Assembly (NCBI GenBank): GCA_022798155.1
Contig: JAAWLY010000078.1
Location: forward strand, 1 to 9,384
Direction of reading: 5' to 3'
DNA length: 9,384 nucleotides
From: Lawsonibacter sp.
Lineage (GTDB): Bacteria; Bacillota; Clostridia; Oscillospirales; Oscillospiraceae
How positions within the stretch are numbered: the first letter of the stretch is position 1; each line of letters begins with the position of its first letter. Under the pieces are notes generated by a model. It searched no databases and was not told where the DNA came from. It saw nothing but the letters and a program-made list of their open reading frames with translations. Made by a program: the position numbers and the translations under genes. This document shows positions 1 to 6,174 of this stretch, piece after piece.

Positions 1-40
1 CAAGTACCGCAAGTTTCATAATTCTCTTGAATCTGCTCAT
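1..40 (-). CDS. 5' end of an unidentified gene leaving the window (13 codons)
   Basis: On the minus strand an ATG at 40-38 is preceded by a perfect AGGAGG (50-45) with a 4-base spacer. It opens a frame that stays open to the window edge. The visible residues are MSRFKRIMKLAVL, a basic start followed by a hydrophobic run, as in a signal peptide, lipoprotein or membrane anchor. The ribosome binding site overlaps the stop codon (51-49) of a short upstream frame, so the two were probably translationally coupled in one operon. Nothing more can be said about function from 13 codons. Confidence 0.45.
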   Translation of the reverse strand, partial: MSRFKRIMKLAVL

Positions 41-48
41 AAAGCCTC

Positions 49-286
49 CTAAAATGACAGCGGGTTGGCAATGAATGTCCCCACCATGCTGGTGAACAGC
101 CGCAGACACCATGCGTTCATCAGAAGCAGAAATACCTGTCCCCCGAACATCCGGCACCAGCTTCAGGTAGTTCCAGGCCAGCACAAGCACCAGGATCAAG
201 GCGATCAATATCAGCAGCGCAACGGCGGCCGTCACGATGGCGGCAATGGTAGAGATGGCGAGGATCTGGGTGTAGACGTCCTTCAT
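49..286 (-). pseudogene. frame-shifted membrane-protein remnant
   Basis: Two hydrophobic coding stretches lie in different minus-strand frames. The first starts at ATG 286 (MKDVYTQILAISTIAAIVTA...) and gives one very hydrophobic segment of about 30 residues. The second starts at about 150 (MFGGQVFLLLMNAWCLRLF...) and ends PLSF-stop at 51-49, exactly at the ribosome binding site of the next gene. That stop/RBS overlap argues that the second frame is the authentic C-terminus and that a frameshift separates it from the first. The first frame does stay open into the gene starting at 40, but its sequence past about residue 45 turns polar and unprotein-like. The upstream end abuts an IS630-type fragment at 288, so the gene appears to be an insertion-truncated membrane protein. 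A permease C-terminus (FtsX-like) is possible, but this is a guess. Confidence 0.35.
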
Positions 287-287
287 T

Positions 288-452
288 CTTCAGCGTCCAC
301 AGACTGCCGGGAATACCGAATTCTTCTGGGTGGCGTGTCATAATCGCTTCTCGTATTTCCGCCTGCTCCTCCGCTGCCAGCAGCAGATGTGTCCCCTTCT
401 GGAATCCCCATTTCTTCGGTTCCACGGAACTGTCTCCCTCTCGCTGATACGC
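288..452 (-). pseudogene. IS630-family transposase fragment (N-terminal HTH region)
   Basis: The minus-strand translation contains the blocks YQREGDSS, PKKWGFQKG, EEQAEIREAIMTRHPEEFGI and GSLWTLK. These resemble the second helix-turn-helix/linker region of IS630-type transposases, where a R-G-R-x-x-G segment is followed by x-EQ-x-EI-x-x-x-I-x-x-x-x-P-x-x-x-x-x-x-x-LWT. Only about 55 residues of an expected 340 or so are recognisable, and no DDE catalytic core is present. The fragment stops at LWTLK and continues directly into the hydrophobic membrane-protein remnant. It therefore cannot be active. The family assignment comes from motif memory only. Confidence 0.5.
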
Positions 453-518
453 CGTCCATATTTCGCTGCCGCGCCCAGCCCGTCGAAGCCCACGGCTTGG
501 CGTTGACGATAGGAGCGG

Positions 519-547
519 TTGCAAAGATCGGAAGACCGTGCTATAAT
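519..547 (+). promoter_or_regulatory. sigma-A promoter for the solute-binding protein/MCP pair
   Basis: TTGCAA (519-524) and a perfect TATAAT (542-547) are separated by 17 bases. A TG one base before the -10 adds an extended -10 element. Transcription would start near 554 and give a leader of about 84 nt before the ATG at 638. The promoter lies just upstream of the recognisable IS630 fragment and points away from it. Confidence 0.7.
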
Positions 548-587
548 TGATTTCACAAAAATGGCCGGGATGGCTATACATGGATTG

Positions 588-617
588 ATTTGCAGCCGCT
601 CATGCATGGCTGCAAAT
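588..617 (+). promoter_or_regulatory. leader hairpin (10-bp inverted repeat) before the solute-binding protein
   Basis: ATTTGCAGCC (588-597) and GGCTGCAAAT (608-617) are perfect reverse complements with a 10-base loop. The hairpin lies wholly inside the predicted 5' leader, about 20 bases before the start codon. There is no T-tract, so it is not a terminator. It could be an RNA stem affecting stability or initiation, or a DNA operator for a repressor acting downstream of the promoter. The inverted repeat is seen; its role is inference. Confidence 0.45.
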
Positions 618-637
618 TGCCAGGAAAGGTAGTCGAT

Positions 638-1873
638 ATGAAAAAGAAATCTGTTTTTTTGTTTATATTGCTGAGCCTGTTGCTGGGCGTGACTGCCTGT
701 GGGCGGCAAGCACCGCCCTCTGAGGAGCCGGAGCCGGCCAGGCAGACGGTAGAGCTTACCGTTTGGGGGGCGGAGGAGGATACGGCGCTGCTTCAGGAAC
801 TGATTGCCTCTTTCCAGGCCCGCTATGCCAACGAGGCCGACTTTCTGATCACCTGCCAGCCTCAGAGCGAGTCCAGCTGCAAAGACGTCCTGCTGGGGGA
901 TCTGGAAGCGGGTGCGGATGTATTCACTTTCGCTGATGACCAGGTTGCCGCCTTGGCTGCCGCCGGAGCGCTGGACCCCATTGCAGACGCCGCAGTCATT
1001 CAGGGGGCGAATCTCTCCGCGGCGGTTGAGGCCGCCAGCGTGAACGGAATGCTGTACGCCTATCCCCTGACGGCAGACAACGGCTATTTTCTCTACTATA
1101 ACAAGGCATATTTCTCCGAAGAGGACGTCCAGACCATGGACCGGCTTCTGGCGGTGGCGGTGGAGGCCGAAGGACTGGTCACCATGGACTGGACCTCCGC
1201 CTGGTATGTCTATGCCTTCTTTGGCAACACCGGACTGCAGGTGGGGCTGAACGATGACGGCCTAACCAACTACTGTACCTGGAACAGCACAGATGGACCG
1301 GTCACCGGAGTGGATGTGGCCCGGGCCATGCTGGACATTGCCGCAAGCCCAGGCTTTGCCAGCCGGACGGACGAGGAGTTTTTGGCCGGCGTCCAGGACG
1401 GCTCCGTCCTTGCCGGTGTCAGCGGTGTTTGGAACGCGAAGGCCATCCAGGAAGCCTGGGGCGAACATGCCGGAGCGGTCAAGCTCCCCACCTACACCTG
1501 CGGCGGCCAGCAGATACAGATGGCCTCCTTCTCCGGCTGCAAGCTGGTCGGAGTCAATGCCTACTCCCGGTATCCGGAATGGGCCGCGCGGCTGGCGGAA
1601 TGGATCACCAACGAGGAAAACCAGCGCCTGCGCTTTGCTCAGCGGGGGCAGGGACCTGCAAACAGCGCGGCCGCGGCCTCCCCGGAGGTACAGCAGTCGG
1701 CGGCCATTGCGGCGCTGCTGGCCCAGTCGGAGTTTTCCCAGATCCAACGGGTCGGTGGAAACTTTTGGGATCCGGTTACAGAATTCGCGACCAGCATGGC
1801 CCAGGGGAATCCCTCCGGCGCGTCCCTCCAGGTTCAGCTGGACCGCATGGTGGAGGGCGTGACGGCGCGGTGA
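638..1873 (+). CDS. extracellular sugar-type solute-binding lipoprotein
   Basis: This 411-residue protein resembles the family 1 (maltose/oligosaccharide-type) extracellular solute-binding proteins of ABC importers. It starts MKKKSVFLFILLSLLLGVTA-C, a lipoprotein signal peptide with lipobox V-T-A-C and the lipidated cysteine at residue 21, then an acidic proline-rich linker. The mature domain opens with VELTVWGAEEDTALLQELI, the usual first strand/helix. Later family-like stretches are ADVFTFADDQVAALAAAGALDPI and NGMLYAYPLTADNGYFLYYN. The length is normal. ATG 638 is preferred over an in-frame ATG at 590 because it gives a true signal peptide, has AGGAAAGG eight bases upstream, and leaves the leader hairpin untranslated. 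The ligand cannot be told. The next gene, 39 bases on, is a chemoreceptor, and no permease or ATPase is nearby. A role in presenting a ligand to that receptor is inferred. Confidence 0.85.
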   Translation: MKKKSVFLFILLSLLLGVTACGRQAPPSEEPEPARQTVELTVWGAEEDTALLQELIASFQARYANEADFLITCQPQSESSCKDVLLGDLEAGADVFTFADDQVAALAAAGALDPIADAAVIQGANLSAAVEAASVNGMLYAYPLTADNGYFLYYNKAYFSEEDVQTMDRLLAVAVEAEGLVTMDWTSAWYVYAFFGNTGLQVGLNDDGLTNYCTWNSTDGPVTGVDVARAMLDIAASPGFASRTDEEFLAGVQDGSVLAGVSGVWNAKAIQEAWGEHAGAVKLPTYTCGGQQIQMASFSGCKLVGVNAYSRYPEWAARLAEWITNEENQRLRFAQRGQGPANSAAAASPEVQQSAAIAALLAQSEFSQIQRVGGNFWDPVTEFATSMAQGNPSGASLQVQLDRMVEGVTAR

Positions 1874-1912
1874 TTCGCCCGTCTGAAATGACAAGCACAG
1901 GGAGGCAAGCAT

Positions 1913-3499
1913 ATGAAAGGGAAGTTTACATTGCAGCAGCGTCTGATTCTGCCCATTGTTTTGCTGGGACTGGTAACGCTGCTGTCCAATCTCCTGGCAG
2001 TATTCAGCATCAACAATGTCCACGCCAACGCAGGAACCATTGTGGATGAATATATGGTCAGCGAGGCCCGGCTGGAGGAGATCCGCCGCTCCATGATGGA
2101 TATACACCGGCTGTCCCTGTCCCATATTGTAGCGGCGGATCATAGCACCATGATCCTACTGGTGCAGGAGATTAAGGCGGAAGAAGCTATGCTGGATGAG
2201 CGGCTTGCATCCTATGCGGAGTTTGTCGCCCCAGACGATGAGGCGGTTTACCGCAGTCTGCTGGCCGATTATGACGCCTTCAAGCACGCGCTGGTCGGCC
2301 TGAGCTGTGCCAGTGCTGACCGCAAGACCCAGGATGCCTACGCCATGGCCAATGGAGAGGTGGCTGCTCAGAGCGCCGCTGTGGAAGCTGGAATCGACAC
2401 CCTTTCCGCCTCTGTCAGCGCACAGACAGAGAGCGCCCAGAACCGCCTTTTCATGGTCTATGCTGTCTCTCTAATTACAAGCGCCGCAGCGCTGGCCATT
2501 GGCGTACTTCTGGTATGGGCCGCCCTGCGGGTCATCCGAACCTACGTCATCGCGCCGATCCGAGGCGCTATGGGCACTCTTCAGGACAGCTCTGAACGGC
2601 TCAGCAATGTGGTCAGGGCAGTTTGCAGACGCACCGAGACCTCCAGCACCAGCGCCCGGAAGCTCTCCGGCTTGATGGAGCAGCTGTCGGCCGCCCTGGA
2701 GAAGATTTCCCAAAATACTGCCGCAATCACCGCCAGCGCCGCCAGTACTCAGGAGGATACCGTGCGCGTGGCGGATGCCTGCGCAGCCCTTAAAAGCTAC
2801 TCTGTGCAGATGCTGGGCCGCTCGGAGGAAATGGAGCAGTCTGCCCGCCAGGAAATGGAAATTGTACATAGCAGAACGGAAGAGATCATGTCCATTCTAA
2901 ACGAGGCGATTGAGCAGAGCCAAAACGTGAATAAGATCGGCATTTTAACCCAGGACATTCTATCCATTTCTTCCTCTACGGATCTCATCGCCATCAACGC
3001 TTCCATTGAGGCCGCCCGGGCCGGTGCGGCGGGAAAGGGGTTCGCTGTGGTAGCCCAGGAGGTCCGCCGGCTGGCAGATGCCTGCGCGGAGGCCGCCGGC
3101 CATATTCAGGAGGTCAGCGAGAGCGTGACCAGTGCTGTGAAGTATCTCTCCGGAAGTGCTCAGGAGCTGGCGGACTATCTGGGACATGCCATTGAGTCCC
3201 AATTGGCGCGGTCTGTCCAGTCAGGCCAGCAATACCGGGAGGACGCCGCCTATATCCAGAGGTCGATAGAGACCTTTAATCACCAGGCAAATGGACTGCG
3301 AACGGCTATGGAGGAGGTTGCCGGTTCCATCTCCTCCATCTCCGGAGCGGTGGACGGCGCGGCCAGCGATATTACCGGCGTTGCGGGCAGTACTCATATG
3401 CTGGTAGACGATCTGTCCAGCATTGTCGGCGGGATGGATACCAATCGAGAGATTGCAGGCGAGCTACAGAGGCAGGTGGAGGTTTTCGCAAATCTTTAA
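1913..3499 (+). CDS. methyl-accepting chemotaxis protein (transmembrane chemoreceptor)
   Basis: This 528-residue protein has classical receptor layout. TM1 is at about residues 11-33 and an extracellular helical sensor at about 34-178 (resembling the four-helix-bundle MCP type). TM2 is at about 180-205, a short HAMP-like start with YVIAPIRGAM follows at 211-220, and then a long cytoplasmic coiled coil. The signalling tip, residues about 341-391, contains STDLIAINASIEAARAG and KGFAVVAQEVRRLADAC. It matches the near-invariant hairpin tip that binds CheA and CheW, with D in place of the usual N in TNLLALNA. GGGAGG lies seven bases before the ATG. It is very likely co-transcribed with the solute-binding protein 39 bases upstream, whose ligand-bound form could dock on the sensor domain. 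No che genes are in view, so it must signal through kinases encoded elsewhere. Confidence 0.92.
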   Translation: MKGKFTLQQRLILPIVLLGLVTLLSNLLAVFSINNVHANAGTIVDEYMVSEARLEEIRRSMMDIHRLSLSHIVAADHSTMILLVQEIKAEEAMLDERLASYAEFVAPDDEAVYRSLLADYDAFKHALVGLSCASADRKTQDAYAMANGEVAAQSAAVEAGIDTLSASVSAQTESAQNRLFMVYAVSLITSAAALAIGVLLVWAALRVIRTYVIAPIRGAMGTLQDSSERLSNVVRAVCRRTETSSTSARKLSGLMEQLSAALEKISQNTAAITASAASTQEDTVRVADACAALKSYSVQMLGRSEEMEQSARQEMEIVHSRTEEIMSILNEAIEQSQNVNKIGILTQDILSISSSTDLIAINASIEAARAGAAGKGFAVVAQEVRRLADACAEAAGHIQEVSESVTSAVKYLSGSAQELADYLGHAIESQLARSVQSGQQYREDAAYIQRSIETFNHQANGLRTAMEEVAGSISSISGAVDGAASDITGVAGSTHMLVDDLSSIVGGMDTNREIAGELQRQVEVFANL

Positions 3500-3511
3500 G
3501 GGATGATAATA

Positions 3512-3568
3512 CTCCCTATAGAGTAGATAACCAGAGAATGGACTCTGCGAAAGCTACTCTATAGGGAG
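3512..3568. repeat. perfect 15-bp inverted repeat with nested hairpin, after the chemoreceptor gene
   Basis: CTCCCTATAGAGTAG (3512-3526) is perfectly repeated in reverse complement at 3554-3568. Inside the 27-base spacer a second stem, CAGAG (3532-3536) with CTCTG (3543-3547), closes a six-base loop. The structure begins 13 bases after the chemoreceptor stop codon, which would suit a terminator. However, what follows (CGTTTATATAG) is a poor U-tract on the plus strand, and none is present on the other strand. It may be a weak or bidirectional terminator, or the ends of a very small insertion. Confidence 0.6.
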
Positions 3569-3817
3569 CGTTTATATAGCGGTGGACCGATATGAACACT
3601 GTCATTAAGTCAGGAACAGGAGAACATGGACATATTCTCCTACTCCATTATTTCCATCTCATTTCTTTCCGGAAGTCCGCAGTCTTCTTTTTCAGGTATT
3701 AGAGCCCGCTCAGTATCTCAACATGTGCAGATTGGCAAGGAGATTTTTTTGCCCTTCAAGGCAAAATGCTACAGCAATCCTGACGGATTGCAAGGATTTT
3801 TAACGAAGTCAGGCAGG
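3569..3817. other. gene-poor stretch with weak hairpins
   Basis: No convincing gene is seen. A plus-strand reading frame covers 3626-3976, but its first 60 or so codons do not look like a protein and only its later part matches a transposase. Two small stems are present. AGGAGAA/TTCTCCT (3618-3624 with 3635-3641) has no T-run. GCAATCC/GGATTGC (3774-3780 with 3785-3791, loop TGAC) is followed after four bases by a short T-run and could be a weak plus-strand terminator. Confidence 0.35.
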
Positions 3818-3940
3818 GCAGAGTTGTGTGTGCGGACGCTGGACAGCGCGGTCGCGTCCTATCCTGCCCTGCGGGGGGCCATCATCCACTCCGACCGAGG
3901 CTCCCAGTACACCAGTGGGGCCTATCGGGCGCTGAATTTT
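3818..3940 (+). pseudogene. IS3-family transposase fragment (integrase core scrap)
   Basis: About 41 codons read RAELCVRTLDSAVASYPALR followed by GAIIHSDRGSQYTSGAYRAL. The HSDRGSQYTS block is the signature around the second catalytic aspartate of the DDE core in IS3-family (IS150-like) OrfB transposases. The first D and the final E regions, and all of OrfA, are missing. The frame leaves transposase-like sequence at both ends, so this is an inactive internal fragment. It lies directly upstream of the promoter and leader of the MATE gene, so an insertion or deletion may have set the upstream border of that module. Confidence 0.7.
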
Positions 3941-3978
3941 AATGATGCACAGGAGCCAAAACTTTGTGAAAATTGACC

Positions 3979-4008
3979 TTTGCAAGGGGAGAAAACTTTT
4001 GCTAAACT
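3979..4008 (+). promoter_or_regulatory. candidate extended -10 promoter for the MATE leader
   Basis: TTTGCA (3979-3984), an 18-base spacer and TAAACT (4003-4008), with TG one base before the -10. The -35 is imperfect, but the extended -10 supports it. A start near 4015 would give a leader of about 158 nt. No other good promoter was found between the IS3 fragment and the leader hairpins. Confidence 0.45.
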
Positions 4009-4036
4009 AATCAGCGTCAATTCCATACGGACATTC

Positions 4037-4142
4037 AACGACACACGCAGTGCATTGCACGTAAGCCTGATCACGGTACGGTAATGCTTTGCGTGTGTCG
4101 TTTTATCGAAAAAGGACGCACGCGGTCGCGTGCGCTTTTTTT
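4037..4142 (+). promoter_or_regulatory. attenuator-type leader: two competing hairpins before the MATE gene
   Basis: Segment A (4037-4056, starting AACGACACACGC) pairs with segment B (4083-4102, ending GCGTGTGTCGTT) over 20 positions, with one G-U wobble and one U-U mismatch. Downstream, segment C (4117-4123) pairs with D (4128-4134) to form an intrinsic terminator. B can instead pair with C: GCGTGTGTC (4091-4099) against GACGCACGC (4115-4123) gives nine pairs with one wobble. A:B plus C:D would stop transcription, while B:C would let it through. This mutual exclusion is the hallmark of attenuation. The 26-base A-B loop or a short ORF starting inside B could carry the signal. The pairings are read from sequence; regulation is inferred. 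Confidence 0.6.
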
Positions 4143-4158
4143 GTCCGGTAACGCTTGA
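4084..4158 (+). CDS. candidate 24-codon leader peptide across the attenuator
   Basis: An ATG at 4084 opens a 24-codon frame starting MLCVCRFIEKGRTRSR. It runs through the terminator hairpin and its T-run and ends TGA at 4156-4158, where the MATE ribosome binding site begins. The ATG sits within the 3' arm of the first leader hairpin, so that hairpin would hide it. A leader ORF overlapping a terminator just before a resistance gene recalls the tet(M) leader. Against it, no clear Shine-Dalgarno sequence precedes the ATG. Translation of this frame would melt the terminator, which offers a simple induction model, but coding is unproven. Confidence 0.4.
   Translation: MLCVCRFIEKGRTRSRALFLSGNA
4117..4142 (+). 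terminator. intrinsic terminator inside the MATE leader
   Basis: CGCACGC (4117-4123) pairs with GCGTGCG (4128-4134) around a GGTC loop, followed by C and seven Ts (4136-4142). An A-run lies just upstream. It ends 16 bases before the MATE ribosome binding site and 31 before the start codon. There is no intact gene upstream to terminate, so it most likely acts as a conditional stop for the MATE transcript. Confidence 0.8.
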
Positions 4159-4172
4159 AAGGGGAGATTTTT

Positions 4173-6134
4173 ATGCAAAAAAACAATTATCTTGGTCAGG
4201 AGAAAATAGGAAAGCTGCTTGTGCAGTTTGCCATCCCCAGCACACTGGCCCTCATCATTTCGTGCCTGTACAACATCGTGGATCAAATCTTTGTAGGCAA
4301 CGGCATCGGCTATCTGGGCAATGCCGCCACCGGGATTGTGTTCCCTATCACGGTGATCGGTTGGGGCGCGTCTGTGCTGTTCGGTGACGGCATGGCCACC
4401 TTCCTCAGCCTGTCCCAGGGCAAGGGAGACACCTCCACCGCGGGCCGTTCGGTGGCCAACAGCATATTGGGATCGTTTTTGTCTGGCGTAGTCATCATCG
4501 CCGTGAGTTATATCCTGGGAGACCGTGTTTTCTACGCCCTGGGGGCAACTGACGCTACGATTGAACTGACTCGGGACTATGGCCGCATCATTTTTCTGAT
4601 GATGCCCCTGGCTCTGGTCCAGAATACCATAGCTTCCGTGATCCGGGCCGACGGAAGCCCCAAATACTCCATGGCTGCTATGATGGTGGGCGCGGTTATC
4701 AATATGATCGGCGATCCGGTGGCCATCTTTGTACTGCATTGGGGCATCAAGGGGGCGGCCATTGCCACCATTCTGGGGCAGTTTGTCAGCTTCCTCATCT
4801 GCATCGCCTACTTGGGCCGCAGCCGGGTGTTCCGGGTGAAAGCATCGGACTTCGTCCCCAGTTGGCAGTACCTCAAGCCCATCCTGCCCCTGGGCGCGGG
4901 CAGCTTTTTGACTCAGCTATTCATTGTGGCCACCACAATCGCCAATAACATTCTGCTCAAATCCTACGGCGCGCAGAGTGAATACGGTTCAGACATCCCC
5001 CTGTCTGCCTTTGTGGTCATCATCAAGCTGTTTCAGATCATCCTGAATATTGCCTGTGGAATCACCGCCGGCGCTCTGCCCATCATGGGCTATAACTACG
5101 GCGCGAAGCTGTACAGCCGGGTGAAGGAAACCTTTAAGCTGGTGGTATTGTCCACGCTGACAGTGTGCATCATCGCCACTGTCCTGTTTGAGAGCGTCCC
5201 CCTGGTCTTTGTCCGGATGTTCGGTACTGACGGCGGTGAGCTGTACACGAATTTTGCCATTGGCTGCCTGCGGATTTATCTGTCCCTGGTCATTCTCACC
5301 TGCCTGCAGAAGGCCTGCGCCATGTTCCTCCAGTCTATTGGCCACGCCAAGGCCGCGGTGCCCCTGTCTGTTCTGCGGGACATCCTTCTTATTTTCTTAG
5401 CCATTTTCATGCCTATGCGAATGGGTATTATGGGCATCCTGTGGTCCGCGCCTGTGGCGGACGTGATTGCCATGGTCATTACCGCGGCGGTGGTAATCCA
5501 AGTCTGGCGCAAAATGGGGGCAGACGCTCCCATCCAGGCGGAGCAGCCGGTCCTGCAAAAATCTCATCCCGGCGTTATCATCACCATTGCCCGGGAACAT
5601 GGTACAGCAGGCAAACGGATTGGCCAGTTGGTAGCACAGAAGCTGGGCATCCCCTGCTACTACAAGGAGATGACCGCTCTGGCCGCACAGGAAAGCGGGC
5701 TGGCAAAGGAGTTTATCTCCGGGATCAACTCTGATGAAAACGCAATCATGCGGGAATTGTATCTCAGCACCAGCGCGGTTCAGCAAGCGGTGATTGCACA
5801 GGACAAAGCAATTAATATGATTGCGGACATGGGGGCTTGCGTTATCGTAGGCCGTGCGGCGGACTATGTGCTGCGAAATCGGAAGAATGTGGTGCGTATC
5901 TTTATCCACGCTCCAAAGGATTACCGTGTGAAAAAGGTCATGGAGATGTACGGCGATACGGAGCAGGAGGGCAGAAAGAGTATCGCCCGCTCTGACAGTG
6001 CCAGAGGAACCTACTACAAAAGCATTTCCGGTCATGAGTGGGGGGATGCTCACCAATATGAATTGAGCGTGGACAGTTCCATCGGGGCGGAGAAAACAGC
6101 GGAATTGATTTGCGGTTACGTCAGCCATGTTTGA
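4173..6134 (+). CDS. MATE-family efflux transporter fused to a cytidylate-kinase-like domain
   Basis: The protein has 653 residues. Residues about 10-447 form a complete 12-helix MATE (NorM-like) exporter, a membrane protein that uses a Na+ or H+ gradient to expel drugs or metabolites. Family-like stretches include PSTLALIISCLYNIVDQIFV and IRADGSPKYSMAAMMVGAVINMIGDP. After a linker (about 448-466), residues 468-650 resemble the cytidylate kinase-like family. Here ITIAREHGTAGKRIGQLVAQ stands where these proteins have ITISREFGSGGR-type nucleotide loops. It is followed by CVIVGRAADYVL (556-567) and a C-terminal RGTYYKSISGHEWGD stretch (611-625). The loop is not a standard GxxxxGK[ST], so catalytic activity is doubtful and a sensory role is possible. 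ATG 4173 is chosen over TTG 4155 because AAAGGGGAG lies six bases before it. Expression is probably controlled by the leader. Substrate unknown. Confidence 0.88.
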   Translation: MQKNNYLGQEKIGKLLVQFAIPSTLALIISCLYNIVDQIFVGNGIGYLGNAATGIVFPITVIGWGASVLFGDGMATFLSLSQGKGDTSTAGRSVANSILGSFLSGVVIIAVSYILGDRVFYALGATDATIELTRDYGRIIFLMMPLALVQNTIASVIRADGSPKYSMAAMMVGAVINMIGDPVAIFVLHWGIKGAAIATILGQFVSFLICIAYLGRSRVFRVKASDFVPSWQYLKPILPLGAGSFLTQLFIVATTIANNILLKSYGAQSEYGSDIPLSAFVVIIKLFQIILNIACGITAGALPIMGYNYGAKLYSRVKETFKLVVLSTLTVCIIATVLFESVPLVFVRMFGTDGGELYTNFAIGCLRIYLSLVILTCLQKACAMFLQSIGHAKAAVPLSVLRDILLIFLAIFMPMRMGIMGILWSAPVADVIAMVITAAVVIQVWRKMGADAPIQAEQPVLQKSHPGVIITIAREHGTAGKRIGQLVAQKLGIPCYYKEMTALAAQESGLAKEFISGINSDENAIMRELYLSTSAVQQAVIAQDKAINMIADMGACVIVGRAADYVLRNRKNVVRIFIHAPKDYRVKKVMEMYGDTEQEGRKSIARSDSARGTYYKSISGHEWGDAHQYELSVDSSIGAEKTAELICGYVSHV

Positions 6135-6144
6135 ACAAAATGAA

Positions 6145-6174
6145 ACGGCAGGGGGCCTATCGGCTCCCTGCCGT
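6145..6174 (-). terminator. intrinsic terminator of the IS1182-type transposase remnant
   Basis: ACGGCAGGG (6145-6153) pairs with CCCTGCCGT (6166-6174), and four more pairs (GGCC with GGCT) extend the stem to 13 around a TATC loop. Read on the minus strand, it overlaps the end of the transposase frame and is followed by a T-rich TTTCATTTTGTT. On the plus strand there is no T-run, so it may not stop transcription from the MATE gene, which ends only 10 bases away. Confidence 0.65.

Noticed and set aside
525..535. Eleven bases identical to the start of a common Illumina adapter
   Set aside because: The match ends after AGATCGGAAGA, and the next bases differ. It forms the spacer of a good promoter, so chance is more likely than adapter contamination.
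1262..2143. Long minus-strand open frame opposite the solute-binding and chemoreceptor genes
   Set aside because: It crosses two well-supported plus-strand genes, has low-complexity histidine/glycine/glutamine-rich composition, and is a shadow of GC-rich codon bias.
3774..3800. Seven-pair hairpin followed by a short T-run
   Set aside because: The T-run is separated by four bases from a short stem and no gene upstream needs it. It is noted only as a weak possibility.
4050..4082. Alternative tiny leader peptides (GTG or TTG starts) in the loop of the first MATE leader hairpin
   Set aside because: They are 4 and 9 codons long, use weak start codons and have no ribosome binding site.
4071..4739. 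222-codon minus-strand open frame opposite the MATE gene
   Set aside because: It is antisense to an intact MATE gene and covers its leader hairpins. The peptide is histidine/glutamine/arginine-rich with no family resemblance.
5397..6128. 243-codon minus-strand open frame opposite the kinase-like domain
   Set aside because: It is a shadow frame; the plus-strand domain has recognisable motifs and the antisense peptide does not.
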